Assembly (NCBI GenBank): GCA_008933995.1
Contig: WARS01000011.1
Location: 17,877,516-17,941,515 of the forward strand
From: Datnioides undecimradiatus
Lineage: Eukaryota > Chordata > Actinopteri > Lobotiformes > Datnioididae
Reading direction: 5' to 3'
Length of the DNA stretch: 64,000 nucleotides
The notes under the pieces are model-generated. The model saw only the letters and a program-made list of their open reading frames with translations, did not search any database and was not told where the DNA came from. The translations under genes and the position numbers were made by a program. Shown here one piece after another: positions 1 through 13,188 of this stretch; positions within the stretch are counted from its first letter, which is position 1; every line of letters begins with the position of its first letter.

Positions 1-189
1 GAGCGAACTTCCTGGTGATTTCCTGCACCAGGTTCTCACACCAGACCAGGTCAAAGTCTGCCAGGTGGACCACAACCACAATCTCTTTGAGTTCTTCATA
101 ACTGGACTGATCAAAGATGGATTTGATCGTCTCCAGAAGGTAATTGCCCTTTTTCCTCTTGACAGAAGACAAACCGATGGTAAGATACT
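1..189 (-). CDS. mgat4c: mgat4c, third coding exon, cut by the window edge (start of catalytic domain)
   Basis: The third mgat4c exon on the minus strand is open to the window edge. The acceptor is TTCACAG at 190-196, and the exon starts AG TAT CTT ACC, completing Lys83 and giving [20 protein letters not shown]. It continues with [21 protein letters not shown] and ends ITRKFA, about residue 145. This is the start of the GnT-IV glycosyltransferase domain; the LTIG..SVKR and VVVHLADF strings are hallmarks of MGAT4C. Mammalian MGAT4C is about 478 residues, so roughly the last two thirds, including the metal-binding LEDD region, lie outside the window. No frameshift or stop is seen. MGAT4A and MGAT4B are less similar here. 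Catalytic activity of the C paralogue is less well established than that of A and B. Confidence 0.95.
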
Positions 190-284
190 CTGTGAACAAA
201 AATCAATTGAGTCAATTCATTATGGAACAAAACTGAGTGCAGAAGCTGAAGTCTAAGTTCTATCACGTTGGTAGAAGAACCTAC

Positions 285-432
285 TTTTGCGAGGCAGAGG
301 AATCCCTGCGAGGTAGCGATACGTCACGTTGATAGTCCCAGAGAAATTCGACAGGTCTCTGAATGTGTGGACGTATCGTTCAGAGTTTGCAGGATGCATC
401 AGTGTCTCTCCCAGGTGTCTCTTTTCAGCCTC
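285..432 (-). CDS. mgat4c: mgat4c, second coding exon (stem region)
   Basis: The second mgat4c exon on the minus strand is 148 nt, about residues 34-82 plus one base of codon 83. It begins with GAG ([10 protein letters not shown]...) after a TTTTAG acceptor at 433-438, and ends CGC AAA A before a GTAGGT donor at 279-284. The translation contains [16 protein letters not shown] and [10 protein letters not shown], which follow the MGAT4C stem region nearly residue for residue. Two N-glycosylation sequons are visible, NFS (about residue 62) and NVT (about residue 68). Splice phases agree with both neighbours: phase 0 into the exon, and phase 1 out, with A + AG giving Lys83. The intron to the next exon is only 95 bp (190-284) and the intron before it is 107 bp (433-539), both very short and without other features. 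Confidence 0.94.
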
Positions 433-539
433 CTAAAATTACAAATACAAGAACGCCAAGCAAAATGTCAAGAGTAGTAACAGGATCACATCATCACAAC
501 GTTTCGGCGAGCGAGTATTTTAGAGGTGAGGAATCGTAC

Positions 540-638
540 CAGCACATATCCATCGTCCATGTACAGGTTGAAGAAGAGCAGAAAGGTGATGAGGAAGCCG
601 AGGAAGGGCAACATGGATCGTTTCCTGAAACACCTCAT
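540..638 (-). CDS. mgat4c: mgat4c, first coding exon (start codon and signal anchor)
   Basis: This exon encodes the N-terminus of an alpha-1,3-mannosyl-glycoprotein 4-beta-N-acetylglucosaminyltransferase C-like protein (GnT-IV family, Golgi lumen, N-glycan branching). On the minus strand the ATG is at 638-636 and gives [15 protein letters not shown]..., matching the vertebrate MGAT4C start (MRC.RKRS..FLG). Residues 2-8 are basic, residues 9-26 are hydrophobic, and an acidic MDDGYVL stretch follows: a type II signal anchor. The exon ends after codon 33 (YVL) at a GTACGA donor just below 540. Its 5' end is probably 672, where a pyrimidine-rich tract and CAG acceptor (673-700) sit. The 639-672 part stays open in frame and ends ...VDKM, like the LDKM that precedes this Met in the longer mammalian form, so an upstream exon may add residues. 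Gene identity is firm; the true initiating Met is less so. Confidence 0.93.
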
Positions 639-1034
639 CTTGTCCACATGAGCCTCGAGATCACGTCTCTCACTGCGGGAGGTCGAAGATAAAAACAGAA
701 AATCTGGTCACGGAGAGCGAATAAAGACGTGAGGGAACGTTTACACACGGCTGGCTACATGTTCTTTAATTCAGTCCTTGTGGACTTTTGGGTAATGACA
801 TTGATATTGAGGATTAGGGGAGGGCTTCTGTGAAGGGAATAAGAAAGAGCTCATCACCTGCTTTAATCAAAAAATATGAATCAGGATTGAGTCACTTATC
901 AGAGCAGGGCTGAAACAGAAAGCTTTAAAAGACGCCAACAAGGCGTCACAGAACAGAAACGACCAGTTGCTCATTAAATCTGTCCATTAACTGTAAATTA
1001 TTATCATTATTTCTATAATGTCATGTAATTAATT

Positions 1035-1140
1035 CACTGGTTTAACCTTCTCAAAAGTTTGAATTTGCAGCTTTTTTCTTTTTTGTATGTTGATGAAACT
1101 GAATATCTCTGGGTTTTGATCTGTTGTCCAGAGAAAACTA
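1035..1140 (+). repeat. Percomorph interspersed repeat fragment (family R1)
   Basis: The stretch around 1091-1120 (GAATATCTCTGGGTTTTG, followed by a CTGTTG-like string) matches a repeat I recognise from many percomorph genomes. It recurs at about 59575-59820, and a related arm is at 26521-26675 and its duplicate. It is noncoding and the family name is not known to me. Confidence 0.6.
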
Positions 1141-4100
1141 CTGCTGCCTTTATTAGTCTGAGCAGACAGGAGAACTTGGAACTGAACTGAGGACTTTAGG
1201 AAGTGCAGGTTACGTCTAACCAATCTGTCATCAGGACACCCCGGCATAAGCTCTTTTATAACGCCATCTTGAGCACATTTTCACTCATCTCTGACATTTT
1301 ATTGGCTAAAAGATGAGTTGACTAATCAAAAAATGACAAAAAATGTAATTAAAGCAGCAATAACAGAATTTTCTGGCCACTGGAGGCAGCGAAACAAATT
1401 AAAAACATAAAACTTGTTATGACTTAAAGCTACCAATTGCCTTTTTATGCATCCAGCAGACAAGGAGCGTGGCATTTATTTGGAGTTGTTGTTTTTGGCC
1501 ACATGACGAATGTAAATCCAATATTCGCTCTTGGTTTGTCTTTTGTTTTGGTCGTCAACCCCTCAGGGAAACATCTGGCCCTTGAACTACTCCACAAATC
1601 CTCCACTGTGCTCATCAGCTAGCTGCCAGCTTTGTCTGTGTGTTGTACTTCAGCTGGTTTATCAGAACGGGAAACAGGGCTGATGAGGGCAGTGCGACTG
1701 AACCAAAATAATTAAGTGCTTGGGGCTGTAAAATCAAAACAAAGCACTAAAAGGTGCTAAAATGTTCAACTGAAGAGAGACGCTGCACAGTGAGTTGATG
1801 ATTCTTTGTGGGTTTGTCACCACGAGCCATTCCTTTCACGTCACACAGAGACTCGATCCATTGTTGATACAAAAATATTGATTAGCGGAGTTAATTAAAA
1901 TATTCATCGGCTGCGGCCCTGAAGTATCAATCACATTCTGGATGGATATTCATCTTTAATTGGGTTATGATGAGATACTCAGCGTGACAGATGTGGCCTG
2001 CGGCACTGTCAAGGAGATGCAGAAGGCTGATTTCGAGGTTTATCATCGGATTAAGGGAAATGGATCAAATAATGGATCGTTTTGGTCGTTAATCTACACG
2101 AGGGGACACGTCAGTCATCTGTTGGGTTTGTGTGCGGCAGCCGATGCGAGCGCGGTGATGTTTCAAAACTCAGCAAACACCAGCGACGTCTCTTCATGGA
2201 AAACAAACGCTTCCAGGCCTGCTCACTGCGATATTTACTCATAGCGTCGACAGCCTTTTAAGTAAGTAAAAAAAAAAAAGAATTACCCTGCGTACTATCC
2301 GTCCTATTTGGCACCTCATCTAAAAAAGCAGCGATCCCATGGCGCCCTCCCTAATTCTGATGTTGCGTAACACAAAAAAACGAAGCCTTCGGTGTGAGAC
2401 GCCTCGAGCTCCCCGGTGACAGGGACAATTTCAACACGGGCCCGCGCGCCTGACGCCCGGCCCAATAACTCAATAAACAACTTATTATTCATCGTGTTAT
2501 TCGTTGCTGGAGTTCCATTTTAGGGGAGGGGAACTCGTCTGCCATCTGCCAGAGAAGTGAGCCATTTTGTGTTTCTGTCATGAAAAAGCTCCGCGGTGGC
2601 ACCTGAGAGACGCCGCCGCGAGAGTAAGTGGAAACACAATGACAGCTGTGAGTCAATATTATGAAAGTCCTCACAAAAAGCACCTCCACACACGCACGCA
2701 CACACCATTATTTGAGACAGCAGCCTGCGAAATCAGATATTGAGACGACGAAAGAATATCTAACAAGGCGAAATAATGGCCACATGCTTTCTCTGTGCGA
2801 GAAAATACTGCTAAGAAATTAGATTTTTGTTTGCCTTCTCGGAGTGAATCTAAACAACAAACAAGTCTCCCATAGGTCACGTACATTTATATGGAAATGA
2901 AGGTGCGTCTGTGAATAAATAAGCACCATTTGTTGGGTCTATTTGCTTTTGTTTACAATGCTTCTCCGCCAAGTTGTTGGTTTTTTTTTTTTTTTTTCCT
3001 TCTCGGCAAATTATCAGCGTGTGCGCCCATTTCAGATTAGAGCCAGTAAAATAATACCAGGTAGAGGGGAATAACAATGAGTTCCAGCATTAATAATAAA
3101 CATATATATGTAACGTGCCACAGGAGGGTTTATCTCCACTGGTGCACGTTAACAAGTCTCTCCAGGACAGAAAATGAGTGATTTGTTCTGTCGGCTAAGC
3201 TTTTGTTTTATATAAGGGGGATTACAGCTGCGCTTACTGTTTTCTTGGCTTACTGATAAATCGTCTGGATGAATTAGATTCAAACAACAAATATTTCAGT
3301 TTGCTAATATCTAGATCTAAGCCGCTTCAACTAATGATGTCCAGAGGTGCAGGATAAACTGTCCTACTGCAGCAATTCATTGATTAAATTAGGGGGCGAC
3401 CACACCACTAAATTGCACATTAGGGCTGCCAGCTGTCACGCGCTCTGTTTGTGACGCAGCTGAAGGAGTCCTGATTGTTTCCTCCTCCCGTATGACAGCA
3501 GCCGGATTTTTATTTTCTCATCAGTCCGAAGAGCGAAAAGCTGCACAGCCACGTTTCCTTCGACTTCAAATGGGATTAAGTCAATCACACCTGAACCACA
3601 GGTTACTCTGTCAGCATCACGTCTTTTCCTGACCCTTAGCTTCCCCTAACTTTAACTCAACTGTGGTGGCCACAAGCAAGTGTTGTAGATATCAAGAACT
3701 TTAAAGGGGGCACAGTGCTGGTGACCTGCGAGAGGCGGATTAAAGAAAAACTTGATGCAGCAGAGGCCGAGGTGTCTATGTCACAGGAGACACAACAGGA
3801 TGTGGTGGAGTGTGTAAATTCAAAGCAACGCTCGCGGCTCTGTGAGGCTGCAGGCCCGTGCTAGGAGCTAAATGCTGAGCTTGCAAGGCGACGTGCTCGC
3901 AACATCCGTTTAATGCACGTTCACAGGCCTTTAAGTGTTCATCCACAGTCATCATAGGTGGGATTTTTGATTATTTCTGCAAGTACGTGACAAACAAAGA
4001 TGAAGATCGGCGCATTGCAGCTCCATTACATGCAAGCTGCAAGCTACGTGCTCTTTATTCAGACTCCTGCACCGGTTTTAAAATGTACGGGACGCGGCTG

Positions 4101-5074
4101 CCTACAGCTTGTTTTGATTTTGCTCACAGCTCACAACTGGGTGGCACTGGCATCGCTTAATTCCCTCGTGAAATTAGTACCGTAGTTGTTCTGTGCGTAC
4201 AAATGGCTGCGTAAAAGTGGCTTTCCTGTTTGCTGTGATGCAAAATAAGCTACTAAGAGCCTGGGACACATGATTCAGAAAAGGTATTTCATCTTAAGCC
4301 TGCATACTGGCAGACAGAAGTGCCCAAGCAGAGCTGATGCATGCGTGAACTATATGCAAAAACCCATTGTCAGAGCCTCTGTTACCCATAACACACCACT
4401 CTGCATAGGTCTGCATGGATGCATCCCTCTGTTTAGGTATTACAGTCCCAAACATCAAGCTCTATAAAGGTAATTATAAAACTCTCCATGCAAACACCCA
4501 CATCCCCAGGTGGTCACGCCATCTTTCTGCCCGGCTTGACATAACCTTGATAACATCATGTAAGTATTTTAAAAGGTCCTTCAGAGCCTCAAAACACATT
4601 ATACAACTGTTCTCACAAGCTCAATAGCGCTACTTGAGCGTCATATGTAAAAATTGGTGGAGTGCCCCTTTAAAGGCTTTCGGCATTAGACGTAATCCGG
4701 GGTTTTACAGGATCATCCAATATTGATGTTTTCAGCCCTCACATTACAGGGGGTTGTCACGATGCGAGAGCGGGAAGATGCAAAGAACAAAGACAGAGAC
4801 CGTAGATTAGAGGTGGTCAGAACAAGCAGCGCGGCATCATACAGCGGTGGAAAACGCCTTTTTGCTGGCGTGATTCTGCACAGGCATGGATTTTTATTTA
4901 AACATCCCCGCCAATACTCATCGGAAACATCCTGAAATGAAGATTAACAGCCAAAATCAAAAGTCTGATTCGAGCAGTAATTTGGAGAAGCGAGGGCCCA
5001 GTCAATAACCAGACTGTCTGTGAGAGTCTGATTGTGGAGAATGAACGAGTGACGCTTTAAATTCAGCATCTTCC

Positions 5075-5210
5075 ATCAAGGTGCCCTTCAGCAAGGCACT
5101 TAATCCCCATTTGTGTCAAATCCTCCACCAGTGAGGAGGCTGCGGTGGTCGTACTGGGAGGCTCCCGAGAGGGAAAGTGTGTATGAAACACAGTCTGCTT
5201 CCTCAGCATA
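5075..5210 (+). repeat. SINE-like fragment (tail half)
   Basis: The segment AAGGTGCCCTTCAGCAAGGC followed by ACTTAATCCCCA corresponds to the post-tRNA body of a common teleost SINE (consensus like AAGGTGTCCTTGAGCAAGGC). The tRNA-like head with its A and B boxes is missing, so this is a 5'-truncated or decayed copy. Boundaries are approximate. Confidence 0.55.
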
Positions 5211-8200
5211 AAAAAAACAACCTTCCCTGAATGAATTAAGAAATAAAAAAGATGGATGGGACACTTGTTGCTGCGGAGATGAAGCGCCGCGAGACTCCAT
5301 GGTGATGAATCTACACGACAGCCGGCTCACATCATTGATTCGATGAACTCAGGTGATTTAATGTACTTAATGCTTTTACTTTAAGCTGATTGTGTGTTTA
5401 TTTCCTATAATCTGAGTGCAGGAGGACGCGTTGAAGTACTGAACGAAGCAGAAATGCACCAAAACAGGCTGCGAGTGCACTTAGACACGTTCTCAAACCA
5501 CACGTCTATAATCCAGTTTGGATTTTGAGAGCAAGGAGCCAATGCAAAGGTACTTCTGACTGTACTTAGGTGTGATCCCAAATTGCCACCTTCTGTCTGT
5601 GATTGCGAAGCTTCTTTCTCAGTCTTGCTGTTTCTCATTGTGTCTTTTTATAGAGAGGCAAGCAAACACGACAGTCCCCCTTTAAAAACAGGAATCGTGC
5701 TTCTTAACAACTGAACCAAGAGCAGTTTCTCCCTGCAGACCACGAGTTCCACCCTCTAACACCAAAACATCCACTTACTCCCACTTCAGATTTATAATTT
5801 TCTCATTTCAAATGTATGGCACAAATATCAATGTAATATTTATGTCTTTTGACTATTTGCATCTTCTTTGTACTATTTGTGTGACCTACAACTTTACATT
5901 GTTGGTGGATGGTGAGTTCACCTTAATGTTTCACCTGTATTCCTTGCTCCTCGATACATATAGCTCTGTTTGTTTATATGGTGCCTTCTTTAACTGTGGT
6001 TTCTAAATTTGTTTTTGTGAGCTCTGGACATTTCATTCATACCGTTTCATCGTGTGCAGACAGCCTCAAACCCAAGGTCGTCTCTCAGCGTCTCACCTCG
6101 TGTCAGTAAACGCGGAGTGAATGAGTGATGCTCCTTCCCATTTCTTGAAAGTTCAGAGTTCCACTGCAACCTGAACAATACTAACGATAATGCCTCTGCA
6201 GTAAGATGCTTTCAGCTCGGGAATCTGTGCCAAGGGCTTTTAAAGGCTTTTTTTAAAACCCCCCTCTAGTTTATGAACTTCACACAGTCTTGCAGAACTC
6301 TGTGAATATAATTTAATATACAATGCGCGTCTTAGACACTATATCCAGCTATTATTCTCCATCTCCATCCTGCCTCAGCGGGCCTCGGGCAGAGAGCTAA
6401 TGTGGGTCAAAGCACTGACTGCTGAGGAGAGCCCGTGCTCATTACAGTCGCCACCACTGGGACTGCAAAAGCCTTTCATGTTCGTCTTTGACCTGAAAGG
6501 TAAATACACTCCAGATGCAATTTACATGTAGTGCAGGCCTGCTGCACACAAAGTGCCACGCACCAGAAGTGGAGAATTATGTCTGCTTAGGGCTAAAGCC
6601 TCCTTTAATCACGAGTGCTGTGCAGCTGCACTTTGCAGCCGACCCCGATCGTTGATTACAGAGGCCTGATTATTTTAAACAATGGTAATGGTAAACTGAA
6701 AAGGTCTGTGGGAGCAGTGCAGCAGCAGCAGTGTACTCCAGCTGTTGGTTTGATAATCTAATATAAAAGGGAACTTTGGCAGCCTGGACGCTGAGTTTCT
6801 CATGTTATTTGTGTGTAAACGTCTAACGGGGACAAGAGTCTGTGAAGTTGGTCCGGTATTGAGCGAGAGTGCTGCCGCCGACAGCTGCGAAACGAGCTGC
6901 GATGTGACGCGGCTGTCAAAGTGCGCCTGCTGAAAGCGCCTGTTCCTGCCGCTGACGGGCCCAGAGTGTCTGGTGACGTGACGGAAAGGATCCACGGAGC
7001 TTCATGTTAAAGAGCAACGTCTGTTACAGCCACTATATCGCTCTGCGCACACCCACCAGACTCCAGGCAAAATAACAGCAATCTGAACAGATTTCATTCA
7101 AACTAGAGTGAAATGAAACAAAGCTCAACAAAACCTTGAATTGTTACTATTTCACCAACCACTAAAGGAGTTTTGGAGAAATAGATGCTTAATTCACAGA
7201 CTGTGAATGGTCAGTGGGAGAAACACTGTTGGTCATTTCATTACTTTAGCAGCAAACACGCAATCTGTTTTCAGATCAGCAGAAGAGCCTGCGTTTGAAA
7301 TTCAGCGTCGGTCTCCGCCTTTGGCTCATTTCCCAACCGTTTCAAAGCTTCCTGTAATATGAATATGTAGCGCTGTTACGGTCACAGCGAATCCATATGC
7401 AACGCAGAATAATAATGAAGAGAAACTGCTTTCAAAAATGCAATTAATCTCTTAGAAAACGGCCACTCAGGTCCTCTAATGAGATGCCATTTTAATAAGC
7501 CCGCGTGTCGAACAACAAAGCCATTTGGTAAACACCATTGTTCATTTGCCCGTTGACATCCAGGCGGCGTCTGAACCCGCGTGGACCCCGCAGAGCCGGG
7601 GCGTCGCTGTGTTTGTGTGTCGGAGTGTGCCGGCGTGGCGGGAAAACAGAGCAGCAGCGGCGGCGAGGCAACCGATTAAGCATCGCTGATGAGAGCGCTC
7701 TGCTGCGGTTTGTTTCAGCGGTTTTCAGCGATTCTGTTTTAATGAGGTTTTCAGAATCGAATTGATTTCGCTGAACTCGAACGTGACGAATATTCCCACC
7801 TCTCAGCGACACGGTCCGTCTTTAACCTTGAGTCTTTGTTTGTTGCTAAAGTCTGTTTACGCTGCAGTCACTGTGATTTGATTAATCTCTCACTAAATGA
7901 GAGCGAGATGAAACTGAACAGACTCTGATTTATGGTGGGATTTAGCAGGAGTTAGCGATATGAAATGAAATTATAGGCTTTAGACAGGATTTGATTTGAT
8001 TGGACAACTTGTTTTAGAGATATCATTAAAGTGCAGAGAAGCACGTGAGCGTGAAAGTGCAGCAGTCAGACTTCAAGCTTTCACCAGAGCCTTTAGTCAC
8101 ATAATAACACATGATAGGGGTTATCAGTCCCTCCCCACACACACACTGACACACACACAACCACCTGTCACTACATGGCCCAAGTCGCACACTAAAGTAA

Positions 8201-11200
8201 TGAAAGCTGAACCGGCTCCAGCTGAAAAAACCCATTCCCTGATGAAGACGGTGACACGCAGTCACGAGGAGAAACAACTGCAGCTTGAGTTGAGGTTATT
8301 TTGTCAAAAACAATTAAAAAAAGCAAAATATATGGCGTCAAAGCAACAATCAATAAGACAAACAATCAAAACCTGGCATTAAGACTGGGAGAACAGCTGC
8401 ACAGGATGTTAAAAATCAACCTTCAGACCAAAATGAAAATGTCGCTCGCGCTGCCAACAAGTGGAGACAACATGTTTCATCCTGCTCGCTGCACGTCACA
8501 GCTGGGCGTGCTGATGATGATGGTGATGTTTGCTGGTTGTTGAGATCAGAGGACACCGCCAGCGAGCAGCTAACTTCATCTGCCTGGCGGTTTATGGGAG
8601 TGTTTACCCTTCAGAAGGCACCCTGAGGTGGCACAAACCAAAATGATCAGGTGAAAGATGCTGTAAAGCTCTGCAGAGCACATTAGGTTTGTTCCTATGA
8701 ATGACTGTTTTAAGATTACACACAGACTCTCCAGACCCATTGTTAATTTAAACGATAATAAAGATTTTGATGATTAAAGCTAAAATCAAAGTATTCATTA
8801 GAAAAGCATGCACAGTTTAAAATGGATCCATTTACAACACAAACTCTCGGCTAATCTGCTTCATCACCTTCCCATCTCCTCGTCAACAACCATCATCAGA
8901 CTCTGATTCTTTAATTGCTGCGCTCTGATTGGTTCATTAAGCCTCGTCTGGCTCAAATTGAAAGCACAGACTAAACACAAGCACAGGAACCTCACACGAA
9001 CTATCGAGGAGGTTTTGAAATTTGGCAAAAACTGTAACAATGTGCTGCTCCGTTGCTGAATGAGACGGATTTTCAGGGTTTTTAAACAAAAATCATTTAA
9101 ATCATTCTCTAAAAAGAGAAAGAGACACTTGAGTAAAACCTTAAAATCACAGCAGCCAGAAATCAAGGCTGAGGCAGGATGTTTCATGTTTTAATAAGGG
9201 CTGCCGCGAGTTTGATTGAGCACTGAAATGCAATCTCCTGGCCAGAATTAAAGCTGATGCATGGATCCAGACTCAGAGGAAAATGTTAATAGAGTTCAGA
9301 GGGAGCGAGCTGTGGAATCATCAGCGAGTAAACAGCGTTTCTTCCAGTAGAAAGCAAATCTTTTTGCTTCCAGCTGGGAGTTTTACAGACTGCATCTCTG
9401 CCTGGTTCAATGTGTTTACTTATTCATCAAGGTGGAGGGGGCCAGCTTGTTCCTCAGACTCCAGGCCCCTGCAGTTACCCTCTTCCTGCTGTTGGACAAG
9501 AGGGGCAGACCCAATTAAAAATGCATGGAAACAGGCACGGCTGCAAATCCTGCGCCACATTTTCATGGACCCACGCTGCATGTTTGGATGTCAGCATGCG
9601 GAGCTGATGCGATTCTCCCAGTGGAGAGGCACTGAAACCGGTGCAGCATCCTTCCAGCCTTTGTTGGAAAGGTCCTTCCAAAAAGCCAGTGAGGATGCAT
9701 GACGTAGCCCATTTTATTTCTCTCTGTTTAAATGAATTTGCACGGGCACGACCAGAGAGGCTCCAAGGCCCGAGAAGAAAAGGAATTTTATAAAAGGAAC
9801 GAGGAGCAAAGAGCAAAGTTTTGCAAAACTGAAGTGCAAAAATAAACCAAGCAAAGGAACGAGCGCTCCACTAAAGACCCCATTTAGGATCACTTCACAG
9901 ATGCTGCGAAAAACCCAAAGGTTAAACAAAAACATACTGTAAAATCTTGCATTAACTATGATTTAAAGCAACTACAACTTTTGGCGCTAGTTGGGCTGCG
10001 AGCCCGTGTTTCTATTTTTAAAGCGAGTGAACGTTTAAAGCTGTTTGCAGGATGCGTAACCACGAGTTAATGCACCTCCGTGAGATTAATAACCGTAATA
10101 CGACGGCGATTAAACAAAGTAAAGTTTATTTTAGCAGCTTTCAGACACAGATTAGATGTAAGCCTACAACTAACAGATACAGTTGCTCAGTAATAGTAAT
10201 TTTGTTGAGAGCTTGAGATATCAACGTTCACCTGTCGAGGAGGAAGACAGACAATTAAGGATTAGCTGTGATTCCTCTGAAATCCCCCAGTTTTCTCCAT
10301 TTGTTAAATGACCGACTGAGATCGAATCACGTTTTCACACGTGCTCCATCACCGACGATTTATTCTTTTCTTTATGCAGATATTAGCCCAGTAACAACAT
10401 TAACAATAAAGCAACGTTGACAAAAACAAATGCAGACCAGATGTTTGTGTAACCAGTGACCAGAAATCAATGACACGGTAACAAAAATGCATTTTGTCCA
10501 ATCAAAAGCGACACAGAACAGACATGATGGCTGTTGTTAAGGAGCTCCAAGTCACGATCAGACTGGTACGGTCCTTTAAGGAAAGATGAAAGGAGCATCT
10601 CTTGTCTCATTATCACTGTTAATATAAGGCGGTGGGAAGCGAGGAGAGAGAAGAAACCAGTTAATTGAAGCCATGAGTTGTTTCAGTGACAGCAGTGATT
10701 TCTTTTGTAGCCGGGGGAAGACAAGGAATCGCAGCGGGGAGGCAGTGATGCAAGTTTCAGTTCTGCCGTTTGATATCGGCGAAAAACAGCGATCAAAACA
10801 AGACTCGACAGCCCACATGACACAAACGCTGGGCTGTAGGGGTCTGATTTGTATAAGTAAGTGGAAAATGGCATCATATTGTCGGGAAAGCGCAGCGAGT
10901 TCTTCACGTGTTTCATTATTATCCAGCACAGTTTCCAGCTACAATCCGTAACTGCTGTCTGGAGCCGCGTTAGCCTCCGAGCTGCACCACCGAAACCGTG
11001 AAGAGCCATCAGGGGTTCAAGGGCGATCCGGTGGGATGCGGTCGTTAAGAGGGAGGAGAGTGAAATGTACTCACAGCTTGTTGATTTTGCCTCCAGCTTT
11101 ATGAGCGTTTACGGTAAAAAGCTGCAACGCTTTCCTGCTCAGTATGGATCCCATCAGTGATCTATACAACTCAGCATTGACTGAAGGTGCAGCTCGTGCA

Positions 11201-11509
11201 GCTCTTCCACTCACTTCTTAACCCCAAATATCCTTTGTGATGAAAATGATGCACAGGAATGAAGAGGTGTTGGTTCTTCACCACGGATGTAAAGAGGCAG
11301 GGCAAACAGGAGCCCTAACCTCGTCATCGGCAGGAGACCTGAGTTAAAGGATGTAAAACTCAAAGCGCCGGAGCTTCATGAGCAAATTGCAAAAGTCAAA
11401 TCCAGAGTCCTTCAGGTGTTTCGATGTTGACTGACGCTCCAAACGTTTTTTTTTTTACATAAATGAGAGCAGGTGCTTTCAACGCAGTGGCCTCATGAGC
11501 AAATATTTA

Positions 11510-11531
11510 TGTGTGTGTGTGTGTGTGTGTG
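11510..11531. repeat. (GT)n microsatellite
   Basis: About 11 uninterrupted TG/GT units. It is likely polymorphic and has no coding context. Confidence 0.95.
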
Positions 11532-12989
11532 GCTCTGCAAGGTCTGCCTGGCACTTATTTATTTGCTGCTGGAGGATTTGTTTACTCCAGAGCCCCGTTC
11601 TTGAAATGTGGCTAAAACGCTGTTTCCAGGATAAAATAATCCTGTTTATTCTCATTCAGCTGTAGCGGCCCTTTGAAAGCAGTTTGAGGAGCGATGTTAG
11701 ATATTACCAGTGAATATGAAGAGAGTACCTCACTCAACTCTCTTAAAACGCAGCTGTACTCATTAAATAATTATCAGCAAAGTGAGTTTGACGTTATATA
11801 TTTAAGTTTTTGGTGTTTAAATGAATTTTCCAGTTTAATAACAGTTTATTATGATAACAGAACTCAGTAACCTGCGGCCTCTCATCTAAAATCCTTTTCC
11901 ATTATAAATCGGAGGAAAGTGAAGCATTCGGAGGTCAGAGTGTGTTTTGAAACTCGATTTCTGAGCCTGTAGATGTTTCCATCGGCCAGAGTTTCTGAAA
12001 CATCTCACGCAGCGTCTCCACTGCCTGATGCGTAGACGCAGGTGTGGGCCATAATACTGCCTGTTTTCCTTTTTAAACCGATCATTTATCTGCAAGAGCA
12101 AGTACAGGTCCTCACTACATCCATGAATTCATTAATGCTCCATTAACATATTGTTAAATCTAATAGCACAGAGCATAAAAACCTCAATTAAACCCTCAAT
12201 TAAAATGTGAATTTGGCCCAACTACAACTTTCAGAAAGCAACGACAACTCAAACTAAACTTAAGGCTCTCGTCCGCAGTAACACTGGGTTCTGGCTGCAC
12301 TGGTTCAAATTTCATGGACTTGTCTCTCAGTGAAGCCTACGACTCCAGTTTCAGATTGAAGATTTTTACACTTTTGACTTAAAACGCCCCAAATCGCTCG
12401 GTGTAAAACCTCTCAAAGCCTTAAGAGGTGAAGCGCGCAGCATGTGAAGCGTTTGATTTGACTCAGCCTCTCGTCAAACACTGATACACGCTCAACAGCA
12501 TTGATCAAATCATCATAAACATGAAATATTCAGCGTTCGTCTGGAAAGTGTTTACACCAGTGATGTGCAGTTACTGGAAGCAGAGGTTGTCAGCATCTGT
12601 TTGCTCCGCCACGGGCTAAAACACATTTCACACGCGTTGTTTTTACATCATTATATTTCTGCCAAATCATCTGCTGCAACTTTGACTTGTTTCGTTCATC
12701 GCTAACAAACCGCAACAACATTCAAACATCTGCTTCTAAACTTGCAACGCGGACACAGAGTGGAGTTTCAGACATTAAATCAATCAATCTCCTGAAAAAC
12801 GTTACTCTGATTGCACCATTGTTGTATCCTTCAGAAGCACTCTGTGACATGTTTGCTTTGATCGCTCATCAGCCAGCACAACATGGCTGACGGGATGTGG
12901 AGAGCGCTCTCAGCTAAGCAGCTGCAGAATCAGAGCAAAACAAGTTTATTACAATCTGAGATGTGTTTTGATGAGGTTTGGTTTCACAT

Positions 12990-13188
12990 TAAAAGGAGCA
13001 GTGTGTAGGGTTTAGTTGCACCTGGTGGTGAGATTGCAACCAACTGAATACTCCTCCACTCGCCTGCAGCTTCAGAGCGCGAAGGAGAAGCTATGGCAGC
13101 AGCGATAAATACATTTGGTTTGTCTGTTCTGGGCTGCCGTAGAAACTTGACAGAGCAGCATGGAGGACTCACTGACAGACCCCTCAGA
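12990..13188 (+). repeat. Percomorph interspersed repeat (AAAGGAGCAGTGTGTAGG family)
   Basis: Starts AAAGGAGCAGTGTGTAGGGT and includes GAGATTGCAACCAACTGAAT, TTTGGTTTGTCTGTTCTGGG and ACAGAGCAGCATGGAGGACT. This order of blocks is one I recognise as a very common percomorph repeat of about 200-300 bp. It has no coding capacity. The central part is somewhat shortened relative to the form I remember. Confidence 0.75.

Larger units (their letters stand above)
673..12985. other. Noncoding DNA upstream of the mgat4c start codon
   Basis: I find no convincing coding exon in this 12 kb. Open frames are short, lack recognisable domains and overlap on both strands. In mammals MGAT4C has very long 5' UTR introns, so this may be intronic or 5' flank. 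It contains poly(A) at 2268-2279, poly(T) at 2981-2997, a CA-rich patch near 8130-8165, a (GT)n tract at 11510-11531 and two repeat fragments listed separately. AT-rich stretches with homeodomain-like TAATTA cores near 1880-1960 and 7400-7560, and a CpG-rich patch at 7555-7700, could be regulatory, but this rests on base composition only. Confidence 0.6.

Noticed and set aside
7492-7812. Overlapping open frames on both strands in the CpG-rich patch
   Set aside because: High GC lowers stop-codon frequency on both strands, and neither translation resembles a protein.
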